Notes: generated by a model not told the origin, from the sequence alone. Shown: positions 1-6,515, numbered from the stretch's first letter. The stretch is 6,985 nt of DNA from Candidatus Nomurabacteria bacterium (GCA_943354525.1 CALRCI010000032.1:1-6985); one strand, 5' to 3'. Translations and numbers: made by a program.

Positions 1-2437
1 AAGAGATGCCGTTCTGTGAAAGGTACACATCTGAACTGCCGTCGAGCAGATCGGGCTGGCCGTCACCGTTGAAGTCAAAGAAATTATTGGAGTAGTAGTG
101 CGTATGATTCGGTGAGGTGACATTGAATTCATCAAGCGCAGTGAAGACGACATGCGAGGCATGCGGTGTTGGATATGAGAGCTGTGAGAGCGAGAAGATC
201 TCGTTGTTCACCGGAAACGGCCCGATTGCAGGATCTAGAGTGAAATTGTGTCCAGTATTGATGTAGGCATAGAACCACTCGCCTTGCTGGATAAGCGGAC
301 TGTTGTTCGGATTCGGCAACGAAGTATTATTGCCACGATGATTCGTACGGGTAGCGATGATCAGATCAGGAAGCCCGTCAGAGTTGATATCGGCGAAGCG
401 CATATACCCTGAATCATTGCTCGCGACGTTGGTGAATACTTCCGGCCATTCGATCGTCGTACTGCCGGCATCAAATCCCCAGTTGGGATCATCGTTCCAG
501 TGTCCCGCATGATCATTGATGAACACTCTTTGCTGAAGTCCGCCGTAGACAGGAGAATTGACTGCGGCATAAATATCGAGATAGCCGTCGCCGTTGAGAT
601 CGACAAATTGCGTCACGTTGCTCGCCAGATTGATAGCGGCACATGCGGCCGATGGCGCAACCCACGTCGGATCGTATGTCCAACCGGAACCGTTGTTGAT
701 ATACACCTGCCATGGCAGCGAACTCGCACACATCGGATTATTATTGACTGTCTGTGACGGATCCTGCCAGATGAGATCGGCTCGGCCATCGTTGTTCACA
801 TCGACGAGACGGAGATTATTGTTCACTGACCAACTAGAAGAGCCGTACCACGTATCAAAAAATGTCATGTGCGCCACAGAAGTATTCACCAGATTTACAT
901 TGATGCCGTAGAGGAAATTTCTGGTCGGTAGCGTCCAGCCGGAATTCACGAAATCAGTTCCCGTATTCATGTAGACTTGCGTCTGTTCGTTGTAATTGAA
1001 TGTCGCCGTACCCTGAGCATTCAAATCTCCGGTTGCGGAAATATAATCCGGCAGGCCGTCGCCGTTGAGGTCGGCGAACTGTCCCGCGCACTGGATAGTC
1101 ACAGTGCCGACTTGGCAATTCACCAGACGCACACTGCTATCGACACTCTGCAAAAGCGAAAATCCTTTGGTCGGTACGCCATTGCCATCGACGGGGACGG
1201 TCGCAGAATGGTTATCGGTATAATTAAACGTTGTTGGCAGTGAGATGCTCGTCGCCAAATCAAGAACAGAAATTCCAGAAAGCAATGTTCGAACGCCATT
1301 TTCCCCAACACCATAATTCAAGATATATTTCTTATGAATTGCTCCGTCAACAGAAATAGTAACTTCTTTGATTCGATAATCGGTCTGGAACTTGAAGCCG
1401 GTACTGTAGTTAGTCGGCATATTGTTTTGTGCCTCACGAACAAATGCTATTTGGTAAATACCATTTGTATTTCCATGACCGGTATAGGTAATCGTGTCCG
1501 GATACATCTGACCTTGATCCTTGAAATACGCGAAGGACGCAAAGTTGTCATTTGTATCACGAATTTCCGTCAGCATCCATTTATAGATGTGCGTACTATC
1601 AGACGGATCATCTTGGCGATCAGCCGCTGCCGCACCGAAGGTGTAGGTCGTCCCCTTCTTGTCTTTTACGATCCACATCTGATTGGCATAGGTGTATGTC
1701 AGGAAATCTCCGTGCTCATTGCGCGCAACATACGTTCCCTCATCGCCATTCGTCTGCACGGTCTGTACCAGTTCGCCGCCGAGAGAGGAGACGAAGTCCT
1801 GATAGCTACCGGTATAGAGTGTCCCCGTGCCATGCTTATTTGCTCGGGCAATATATGGTATTGAGAACGACCAGCCATACCCTGCCTCTGATTGAGAATC
1901 GAGGTTTTGTGAATTATACGAGAGACTCAAACTTGGTTCGACGCCATTTCGTCCGGAAGGAATATCAAGAGGATAGCTGTATGTCAGTGCTCCAGTCGAT
2001 TGATCAACATTTGGAACAATCTTATTGACCGTCTGCGACACATCGCGCGGATTCGGCTTCGCTGGATCTTGGCTGCCTGTAATCGAATTCTGATTTTGCG
2101 GTGGATTTTGATTTTCAGGACTCGTCGGTGCGACCGGAGAAACACCATCTCCAACACCTGGATCGGTTACCGCATCAGTAGGAGGAGCCTCGGGAGGTGT
2201 CGTGGAAGCACCATCTGAAGCATTCAGGCTAGTAGTCGGACTTGACTCTGTAACGGGCACGGACGCACTTGCATCCGGCGCTTCTTGGGCAAACACCGGC
2301 CAGACCGGCGCAAGGGCCAAAGAAAAAACCACTAGGAGAACTAGCGGCTTTTGCAAGAAAGGCGAACGCGCAAAGGAAGTAGCGCGATTAGGGCTGATAA
2401 TCAAAGCACTGCACAAATGCTTAATTATGGTTTTCAT
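1..2437 (-). CDS. Giant exported SpvB/TcdB-like protein with FG-GAP (VCBS) repeats, N-terminal part (812 residues, 3' end outside window)
   Basis: The minus-strand frame is open from the ATG at 2437 to the left edge without a stop, so the C-terminal part is missing. Residues 1-50 form a long signal peptide: a basic stretch, a hydrophobic core at about 31-46 and a V-F-A cleavage site before Q51. Residues 51-130 are a Pro/Ser/Thr/Asn-rich linker. Residues 145-195 carry the SpvB N-terminal signature (YSYPLDIPSGRNGVEPSLSL, then YNS and GYGWSF), known from SpvB, TcaC/TcdB insecticidal toxins and Rhs-type proteins. Five DxNxDGxxD motifs (residues 456-464, 546-554, 613-621, 683-691, 788-796), mostly followed by a V-Y-I-N-x-G-like strand, mark FG-GAP/VCBS propeller blades that probably bind calcium. 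Cysteines 441/450 and 570/599 could form disulfides after export. The family usually continues into Rhs/YD repeats and sometimes a toxin tip; neither can be seen here. The protein is probably a surface or secreted adhesin or toxin carrier. The start is tentative: a TTG at residue 28 would give a more typical 23-residue signal peptide. Confidence 0.9.
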   Translation of the reverse strand, partial: MKTIIKHLCSALIISPNRATSFARSPFLQKPLVLLVVFSLALAPVWPVFAQEAPDASASVPVTESSPTTSLNASDGASTTPPEAPPTDAVTDPGVGDGVSPVAPTSPENQNPPQNQNSITGSQDPAKPNPRDVSQTVNKIVPNVDQSTGALTYSYPLDIPSGRNGVEPSLSLSYNSQNLDSQSEAGYGWSFSIPYIARANKHGTGTLYTGSYQDFVSSLGGELVQTVQTNGDEGTYVARNEHGDFLTYTYANQMWIVKDKKGTTYTFGAAAADRQDDPSDSTHIYKWMLTEIRDTNDNFASFAYFKDQGQMYPDTITYTGHGNTNGIYQIAFVREAQNNMPTNYSTGFKFQTDYRIKEVTISVDGAIHKKYILNYGVGENGVRTLLSGISVLDLATSISLPTTFNYTDNHSATVPVDGNGVPTKGFSLLQSVDSSVRLVNCQVGTVTIQCAGQFADLNGDGLPDYISATGDLNAQGTATFNYNEQTQVYMNTGTDFVNSGWTLPTRNFLYGINVNLVNTSVAHMTFFDTWYGSSSWSVNNNLRLVDVNNDGRADLIWQDPSQTVNNNPMCASSLPWQVYINNGSGWTYDPTWVAPSAACAAINLASNVTQFVDLNGDGYLDIYAAVNSPVYGGLQQRVFINDHAGHWNDDPNWGFDAGSTTIEWPEVFTNVASNDSGYMRFADINSDGLPDLIIATRTNHRGNNTSLPNPNNSPLIQQGEWFYAYINTGHNFTLDPAIGPFPVNNEIFSLSQLSYPTPHASHVVFTALDEFNVTSPNHTHYYSNNFFDFNGDGQPDLLDGSSDVYLSQNGIS

Positions 2438-2471
2438 ACCCCCAGTTTATGCAGGCAAAAAATAAAGTCAA
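2438..2471 (-). promoter_or_regulatory. Candidate promoter of the SpvB-like gene, predicted leaderless
   Basis: On the minus strand, TTGACT (2471-2466) is followed after 16 nt by TAAACT (2449-2444). The -10 hexamer ends only 6 nt before the ATG at 2437, so transcription would start at or next to the A of the start codon. There is no Shine-Dalgarno in the normal window; the GGGGG run lies only 2 nt from the ATG. If the true start is the downstream TTG (2356), the leader would be about 80 nt instead. The hexamers match consensus in 5/6 and 4/6 positions. Confidence 0.5.
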
Positions 2472-2472
2472 G

Positions 2473-2547
2473 AAAATTGCCAAGGCGTAGCCTTGGCAAA
2501 AATCGAGAAAACTGGGGATAACGCCAAGGCTACGCCTTGGCAATTTT
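2473..2547. repeat. REPIN-like pair of inverted GC-rich palindromes, probably also the terminator of the M23 gene
   Basis: Two copies of the same short palindrome lie in opposite orientation. Unit 1 has arms TTGCCAAGGC at 2477-2486 and GCCTTGGCAA at 2490-2499 around the core GTA. Unit 2 has arms GCCAAGGC 2523-2530 and GCCTTGGC 2534-2541 around the core TAC. The whole 25-nt arm 2473-2497 is the exact reverse complement of 2523-2547, with a 25-nt spacer, so the RNA can fold either as two small hairpins or as one 25-bp stem. On the minus strand unit 1 is followed by TTTTCTT, and on the plus strand unit 2 is followed by AATTTTTTA, so both can look like intrinsic terminators. The right edge touches the stop codon of the M23 gene (2548-2550). 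The arrangement resembles REPINs, which are moved by RAYT transposases; no such gene is in the window. Confidence 0.8.
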
Positions 2548-3600
2548 TTAGCTCAGACTGAGTGCGGCGCGGGTTTGGGGACCAACGAGACCGACTGAGG
2601 GAGAGATAGGTTTGATCCCGTGGGCGATTTGGAATCGGATGACGGCGGCGTTGGTGGCAGAGCCGAAGTAATTCGTCTCGTGTCCAGATGAACCGACACC
2701 AGAAGTCGCGACAGTGTAGCCATGTGCATTGAGATATACCTGAAGCGCATGGACGTCGTAACCACTTATGCCTTGATACAGACTGCGAGAGAGTATGAGC
2801 GCTGTGCCAGCAGATGGCGCAGGAGTTGTCACAACCGGATATCCTGCAACTGCGAGCGCGGAAGTAATTTGCGGAGGAAGAAGCACACCGGCAGATGCGG
2901 CAGCAGTAAATGTCGAACGGAAATCGGTGACGAGAAATTGTGCGAGTGCAGTCGGATCAGAAGTCTGAGTGAAGATAGTGGTGAGATCGGAAATTTTTTC
3001 CTGGAGTGTGAGTTCTCCGGTGAGGCGTAGAAATGGATTGGTCGGCGTACCGGCAGAATTATGAATTTCGAAATGGAGATGCGCGGCACCACCTGAGGCA
3101 TTGCCAGTATTACCGACGTAGCCGATGAGTGCACCTGGAGCGAGAACGGTACCGGCGACAACGCCTTCACCGAAACGATCGAGGTGCATGTAGACGAATG
3201 TCTCGCCACCCGGATTGGCCGTGTAGACAGCATTGCCTTCGCTCGCGCCGGTGACGATACGAATCACGACGGCCGGAGTCGGAGAGACGATCGGAGTTCC
3301 CTTTACCGCCATGATATCTTCGCCTTCATGGGTGCGGCCGTATGGACGCGGATCACCGAAATTTGGAAAGATGTTATTGAGACCGACTCCGAAGAGTACG
3401 GGCATGAGAACGATGGGATTGGCCGTCGTCGGAAGTGCGGCGATTTTCTGTTGTAAATCGCTGGATTGGTGCTGATACGACTGCCACTGTTGCCACGTCT
3501 GGCCTGAATCGCCGGCATAGTCTTGCGCCAAGGCGAGGACGGGAGAGAATACAAGTCCTACAATAAGAGCCCAAATAAAACTGCGTGTGAAATATTTCAT
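2548..3600 (-). CDS. Exported M23-family (LytM) peptidoglycan endopeptidase with C-terminal peptidoglycan-binding domain
   Basis: This is a 350-residue zinc metallopeptidase expected to cut peptide cross-links of peptidoglycan outside the membrane. Residues 1-25 are a signal peptide (core at about 8-22, cleavage A-L-A before Q26). The M23 catalytic domain spans about 75-190 with all expected residues: HEGED (H91, D95), YMHL (H139) and HLHFEIH (H174, H176). By family rule H91, D95 and H176 bind zinc while H139 and H174 are catalytic. Residues 272-348 match a peptidoglycan-binding domain type 1 (LYQGISGYDVHALQVYLN, then ETNYFG, AVIRFQ and GLVGPQTRAAL). It looks complete and active. The ATG at 3600 gives a full signal peptide; the bases before it are pyrimidine-rich with no Shine-Dalgarno. 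It could serve growth or division, or attack the wall of another cell; the sequence does not decide between these. Confidence 0.93.
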   Translation of the reverse strand: MKYFTRSFIWALIVGLVFSPVLALAQDYAGDSGQTWQQWQSYQHQSSDLQQKIAALPTTANPIVLMPVLFGVGLNNIFPNFGDPRPYGRTHEGEDIMAVKGTPIVSPTPAVVIRIVTGASEGNAVYTANPGGETFVYMHLDRFGEGVVAGTVLAPGALIGYVGNTGNASGGAAHLHFEIHNSAGTPTNPFLRLTGELTLQEKISDLTTIFTQTSDPTALAQFLVTDFRSTFTAAASAGVLLPPQITSALAVAGYPVVTTPAPSAGTALILSRSLYQGISGYDVHALQVYLNAHGYTVATSGVGSSGHETNYFGSATNAAVIRFQIAHGIKPISPSVGLVGPQTRAALSLS

Positions 3601-3618
3601 AGAGTAGAGAGAGGAAGG

Positions 3619-3639
3619 CTTCGGTTATAGTAATCGAAG
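3619..3639 (-). promoter_or_regulatory. Small hairpin in the leader of the M23 gene
   Basis: Minus-strand RNA pairs CUUCG (3639-3635) with CGAAG (3623-3619); inside, UUA and UAA can pair across one A-C mismatch, leaving the loop CUA. It ends 18 nt before the start codon. If transcription starts near 3645 the hairpin sits at the 5' end of the mRNA, where it could protect it or affect initiation. There is no T-run after it, so it is not a terminator. Confidence 0.4.
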
Positions 3640-3651
3640 AAACCTTCTCGT

Positions 3652-3681
3652 ATTGTAACGGATTCGTGACGTCTTTGTGAC
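3652..3681 (-). promoter_or_regulatory. Possible promoter of the M23 peptidase gene
   Basis: TACAAT (3657-3652, 5/6 match to the -10 consensus) lies 18 nt after GTCACA (3681-3676, 4/6 match to the -35 consensus). This would give a leader of about 45 nt. A rival -10, TATAAC (3629-3624), also matches 5/6 but lacks a usable -35. The gene needs its own promoter because a terminator closes the upstream unit at 3708-3736, but which of the two is used is open. Confidence 0.35.
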
Positions 3682-3703
3682 ATATTGTTCATGTTTGTCA
3701 AAT

Positions 3704-3736
3704 AAAAAAATCTGTTCGCGAATCACGAACAGATTT
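3704..3736 (-). terminator. Intrinsic terminator after the 125-residue membrane protein gene
   Basis: A perfect 11-bp stem, AAATCTGTTCG (minus strand, 3736-3726) with CGAACAGATTT (3718-3708), has a 7-nt loop and runs into a minus-strand T-tract (3710-3704). It lies 27 nt after the stop codon at 3763. This is a textbook Rho-independent terminator and separates this gene from the M23 gene. Confidence 0.9.
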
Positions 3737-3762
3737 CTAATCTCAAGCAGGTTTGCAATAAT

Positions 3763-4140
3763 TTATTTTCTTCTAACCTTGGTGTCGACGTACAGTCCTT
3801 TGGCTTCGATAGGGGTTATCTCATTCTCATCGCCATCGGACAAGCTGGTCGTCTGATGATAGGTGGCAGGAGTCATTTTCTTCTTGCGGGATTTGAAAAG
3901 CACTATACAAAGAATACCAACGATGAGGAGCACGAGTATCCACAGCAGCCAATCGTCTCCCGGAGAACGTGCATCGGCAGTCATGTCGGCTGACGTTTTC
4001 ACGGCAGTATGGTGCATGGTATCAGTGGATACCGTATCCATCATATCGGTAAACATGGCCTGTGCGCGAGCCGGCGCGGGAATACATGCCGTACTGAAAA
4101 TGAACAGTACGGATACAAAAAGAGACAGTAGTTTTTTCAT
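3763..4140 (-). CDS. Small exported single-pass membrane protein, function unknown
   Basis: This 125-residue protein matches no family I recognise. Residues 1-28 form a signal peptide (MKKLLSLFVSVLFIFS core, A-x-A site around A26-A28). C19 lies in STAC, an imperfect lipobox, so a lipoprotein is possible but less likely. Residues 29-63 are an extracytoplasmic segment rich in Met, Asp, Thr and His (MFTDMMDTVSTDTMHH). Residues 64-82 are a membrane helix (WLLWILVLLIVGILCIVLF), followed by KSRKKK, which puts the C-terminus (about 43 residues, mixed charge) in the cytoplasm, giving a type I topology. The Met/His-rich stretch could bind metal, but this is only a guess from composition. The ATG at 4140 gives a full signal peptide and sits just after a strong promoter; there is no Shine-Dalgarno. 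The gene has its own promoter and terminator and is thus a single-gene unit. Confidence 0.8.
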   Translation of the reverse strand: MKKLLSLFVSVLFIFSTACIPAPARAQAMFTDMMDTVSTDTMHHTAVKTSADMTADARSPGDDWLLWILVLLIVGILCIVLFKSRKKKMTPATYHQTTSLSDGDENEITPIEAKGLYVDTKVRRK

Positions 4141-4158
4141 GGGATTTAATTTTTCTGG

Positions 4159-4187
4159 ATTCTACCTGAGCTCGGACTTGTTGTCAA
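4159..4187 (-). promoter_or_regulatory. Strong sigma70-type promoter of the 125-residue membrane protein gene, very short leader
   Basis: On the minus strand TTGACA (4187-4182, perfect) is followed by a 17-nt spacer and TAGAAT (4164-4159, 5/6 match). Transcription should start near 4152, leaving a leader of only about 11 nt before the ATG at 4140. That leader has no Shine-Dalgarno. The -35 box lies 9 nt downstream of the palindrome at 4197-4225. Confidence 0.75.
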
Positions 4188-4196
4188 AGTTGATCA

Positions 4197-4225
4197 CAGA
4201 TGCCGAGGCGACGCCTCGGCATCTG
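4197..4225. repeat. GC-rich palindrome related to the pair at 2473-2547
   Basis: A perfect 13-bp inverted repeat, CAGATGCCGAGGC (4197-4209) and GCCTCGGCATCTG (4213-4225), has the core GAC. Its inner part, GCCGAGGC-GAC-GCCTCGGC, equals the palindrome of 2473-2547 apart from one base pair (A-T there, G-C here) and one core base, so the stem is conserved by a compensatory change. It sits between the terminator of the 670-residue gene and the promoter of the next gene. On the minus strand the T-tract precedes it, so it is not itself a terminator in the direction of the genes. Confidence 0.75.
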
Positions 4226-4228
4226 GGC

Positions 4229-4271
4229 AAAAAAAAGACGCCTGAGAGATGTTTCCACCCCACAGACGTCT
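4229..4271 (-). terminator. Intrinsic terminator of the 670-residue membrane protein gene
   Basis: On the minus strand AGACGTCTG (4271-4263) pairs with CAGGCGTCT (4244-4236), 9 bp with one G-U, loop of 18 nt, followed by a run of eight T (4236-4229). It begins 50 nt after the stop codon at 4321. Confidence 0.85.
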
Positions 4272-4320
4272 GAACATTCCAAAACAATGAACGCTTAATC
4301 AAACCTCATCTGGATGCGAC

Positions 4321-6333
4321 TTAGGATGCGCTAAACTGAAACGCTTCCTTTACCGCCTCCATAAACTCCGTATCTTTCAAACCCTTGGCAGAGCTTTCCA
4401 GAACAGCGAAGTCGGGGTTCAAAACTAATTGTTTTGTTCCAACTTTTACGTTGGCCGCTTCATTTGTTTTTTCCTGGTAAGCTTGCATCATGGTGCGTAT
4501 GGCAGTTAATCCGCCATCATTTATCACGATACCGGTAAATCGGTCGAATTCCGACGATTGCTTAATGCCGTTGCTCATGATTTTGTGCATTGCGTCATTG
4601 TCCCGTTCGGTCCAACCTTTGGCAATATTACTAAATCGGTTTGCATTGGTCACCAAACCGCAGATAAGTTTCAGAACATCAGGTGTAGCCGTTCTCAAAA
4701 AATTTGCATTTATTGAGTTAATCGTGCTGCCATCCAATGCGGCAACGCATACTTGCAGTTTTTCCATGAAGTCGGGAGTAATTCCTTCTTCATAGGTGAA
4801 CTGTTCCATAAACTTGCCGATATCAGCAAATGAACGTTTTGTTTTCAACTTTACCTGATTGCACATCTTGAGGAAGGCATCACGGTCAGTATCGTTCATT
4901 CTGAAAAGTGAATGTACCTCTATGTTCATGGCTTTCACCATGTTCCAATCGGTAAACGTCATTTTCATCGCATCAGCGGCATAATTGCCGAAATCTGCAT
5001 CAGCATTCATCTGCTTCTTCACCTCTCTGAGCGGCCACGTGGCGTTAACCAACGCGCTGCCCACAGCAGGATTCTGCTTCATAAATATGGCGCATTCATC
5101 AAAACTCATGTTCTGATTTCTGAGCCATTGGGCAAATTCCGGATTGGTTTCGATAGTAGTGAGTAGTTTGAATTGTTCCGGAAAGCCGACACCATTTCTA
5201 GCGAGCTCATCCGAGTCATATCCAATCATGCCCAAGTTTTCGAGAACAGTGCCAATGTGTGAACGCAATTGTTCCTCTTTCGCATGTCTGAACTTATCAC
5301 TGTCCATTTTCGTGTCTTTCACGGCCGCAATCAGAAACATCAGAAAGAGGATGCCTAAGCTGCCCAGCCAACCGTAATATTTCTGGAACCCGTCGGGCTC
5401 CAAATCATTACGCGTCAACGAGAGCTTCTGCATCGGCGCATCGCTCGGTTTCGCACCGGCAATACCTTCCAATGAATGTGATAATGATTGCATGTCACCG
5501 GTCTGCAGTTCACTGAGTTTTGATTTCAGCGCTTCCTGTAATCCGGCATAGGTCGTTGCTGCCTGGTCTTTCATACTGTTCACCGCATTGTCATAATCAG
5601 TCACCTGAGTTATGTATGCGTTCGTACGTTCAGATAACCATTTGTTAGCATCTATTAAATTTTCAAACTCAGGCACTTCTACCTTCGTGAATTTTTTAAC
5701 AGTTGCCGGTTTAATCTGGCTCATCAGAGCTGCTTTTTGCCATACGGGTCCTTCGCCATCTCTTTTCTTCTCGATAGCTTGAACCGCAATAGCATTGTCC
5801 ACCGCATTTTGCATGGAAGCTGCTGTTTGATCAGCAACTAATCGGTGTGATTCAACCGTAGAATACATTTCAGTCATTTTTTGGTCGGCGGCATTCTTGA
5901 TATTTTCTTTACCAAAAATCCCGATTACGAAATAACCCATCACCAGAAGCGGAAGTAATTCGAAGAATAAATATTTTACGCTTTGCATCGCACTCATCGA
6001 AGAGTTTTTGCTGAAAAGCAGTAATAATACTGAAACTTCAATAATTCCACAAATGGCGGTAATTATTCCGGCTCCTGCAGAACCCAAGATGAACTTGGCT
6101 CCAAGGAATCCGGCATACTGCATCGCACCGACTGCGAGTAGCGCAAATATCAGGAACATAATACGAAGGCCTTTATTGCTCTTCGTGTTTCTGAGAAGGT
6201 CTTCTAACAACGGCATCGGCGCTGCGCCGGTAGTTGCAAGGTGATTCTTCATTTGCAATGGACTGTTAGCATTGTGAATTTTTTTCAAGGATTCAGAACC
6301 TGTTGTTGGTGTTTGATTGTTTTTTGTGTTCAT
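4321..6333 (-). CDS. Four-pass membrane protein with extracytoplasmic helical domain and large cytoplasmic helical domain, function unknown
   Basis: I recognise no family for this 670-residue protein. A polar, Asn/Thr-rich N-terminus (1-54) precedes membrane segments at about 57-77, 82-107, 119-141 and 320-338. Basic residues before segment 1, between 2 and 3 and after 4 (KDTKMDSDKFRHAKEEQLR) place the N- and C-termini in the cytoplasm. Residues 142-318 then lie outside; they are mostly helical and partly coiled-coil-like (about 148-190 and 240-285). Residues 339-670 form a cytoplasmic, all-helical, Met- and Asn-rich domain that may be a helical repeat array. This layout resembles receptors or anchoring proteins, but no catalytic motif is visible. 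It has its own promoter and terminator. Sample composition is lower in GC than its neighbours (4801-4860: 21/60 G+C; SMC at 6661-6720: 32/60), which may mean a different origin. The ATG at 6333 follows an A-rich stretch with no Shine-Dalgarno. Confidence 0.85.
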   Translation of the reverse strand: MNTKNNQTPTTGSESLKKIHNANSPLQMKNHLATTGAAPMPLLEDLLRNTKSNKGLRIMFLIFALLAVGAMQYAGFLGAKFILGSAGAGIITAICGIIEVSVLLLLFSKNSSMSAMQSVKYLFFELLPLLVMGYFVIGIFGKENIKNAADQKMTEMYSTVESHRLVADQTAASMQNAVDNAIAVQAIEKKRDGEGPVWQKAALMSQIKPATVKKFTKVEVPEFENLIDANKWLSERTNAYITQVTDYDNAVNSMKDQAATTYAGLQEALKSKLSELQTGDMQSLSHSLEGIAGAKPSDAPMQKLSLTRNDLEPDGFQKYYGWLGSLGILFLMFLIAAVKDTKMDSDKFRHAKEEQLRSHIGTVLENLGMIGYDSDELARNGVGFPEQFKLLTTIETNPEFAQWLRNQNMSFDECAIFMKQNPAVGSALVNATWPLREVKKQMNADADFGNYAADAMKMTFTDWNMVKAMNIEVHSLFRMNDTDRDAFLKMCNQVKLKTKRSFADIGKFMEQFTYEEGITPDFMEKLQVCVAALDGSTINSINANFLRTATPDVLKLICGLVTNANRFSNIAKGWTERDNDAMHKIMSNGIKQSSEFDRFTGIVINDGGLTAIRTMMQAYQEKTNEAANVKVGTKQLVLNPDFAVLESSAKGLKDTEFMEAVKEAFQFSAS

Positions 6334-6352
6334 TGTTTTTTGTTGTTTTTAG

Positions 6353-6427
6353 ATTAAAGTTTAATTTTTAGTTGTTTGATTAAATCCGCCTGAGCAAAAA
6401 GATTCGCCCAAAAGGATTTAATCAAAC
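6353..6427 (-). promoter_or_regulatory. Inverted repeats in the leader of the 670-residue protein gene
   Basis: A perfect 14-bp inverted repeat, GTTTGATTAAATCC (6374-6387) and GGATTTAATCAAAC (6414-6427), encloses 26 nt. A second small palindrome, ATTAAA-G-TTTAAT (6353-6365), shares the TTAAT core and sits 19 nt before the ATG. CGCCTGAG occurs twice next to the two arms (6387-6394 and 6427-6434). All lie inside the predicted transcript. They could be operator sites for a dimeric regulator or an RNA switch that controls access to the start; no T-run follows, so a simple attenuator is unlikely. Confidence 0.6.
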
Positions 6428-6486
6428 GCCTGAGATATCACTAAAATCTAATACAACCTTCTGACAAAGAAGTTTTTATTAGGCGC

Positions 6487-6515
6487 AGTCTAGCATATTA
6501 AACATAGCATGTCAA
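6487..6515 (-). promoter_or_regulatory. Sigma70-type promoter with extended -10, upstream of the 670-residue protein gene
   Basis: On the minus strand TTGACA (6515-6510, perfect) is followed by a 17-nt spacer and TAGACT (6492-6487, 4/6), with TG one base before the -10, that is an extended -10. Transcription should start near 6480, giving a leader of about 147 nt. A 12-bp perfect palindrome, GGAAGGCCTTCC (6522-6533), lies 6 nt upstream of the -35 and may be an operator. Confidence 0.7.

Noticed and set aside
1334..1864. Plus-strand open frame of 176 codons
   Set aside because: It lies antisense inside the SpvB-like gene, whose frame shows a clear family signature and repeats; the plus-strand translation has no recognisable motif and no promoter or Shine-Dalgarno.
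2202..2465. Plus-strand open frame of 87 codons across the start of the SpvB-like gene
   Set aside because: It is antisense to the signal peptide and linker and has a composition expected from the reverse of a Pro/Ala/Ser-rich stretch.
3696..3701. Perfect TTGACA on the minus strand before the M23 gene
   Set aside because: No acceptable -10 hexamer occurs 15-19 nt downstream (ACAAAG at 17 nt); it directly follows the T-tract of the terminator and is probably chance.
3863..4273. Plus-strand open frame of 136 codons over the 125-residue gene
   Set aside because: It runs through the opposing promoter, palindrome and terminator, and its product looks like random translation; the minus-strand frame has a signal peptide and membrane helix.
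4238..6435. ACGCCTGAGA occurs on both sides of the 670-residue gene (4238-4247 and 6426-6435), like a target-site duplication
   Set aside because: Ten-base matches are expected by chance many times in 7 kb, one copy is part of a terminator stem, and there is no transposase or terminal inverted repeat.
6458..6472. CTTCT-GACAA-AGAAG hairpin followed by TTTTT on the plus strand
   Set aside because: It has only five mostly A-T pairs and there is no plus-strand gene for it to end; at most a weak 5' hairpin of the minus-strand leader.
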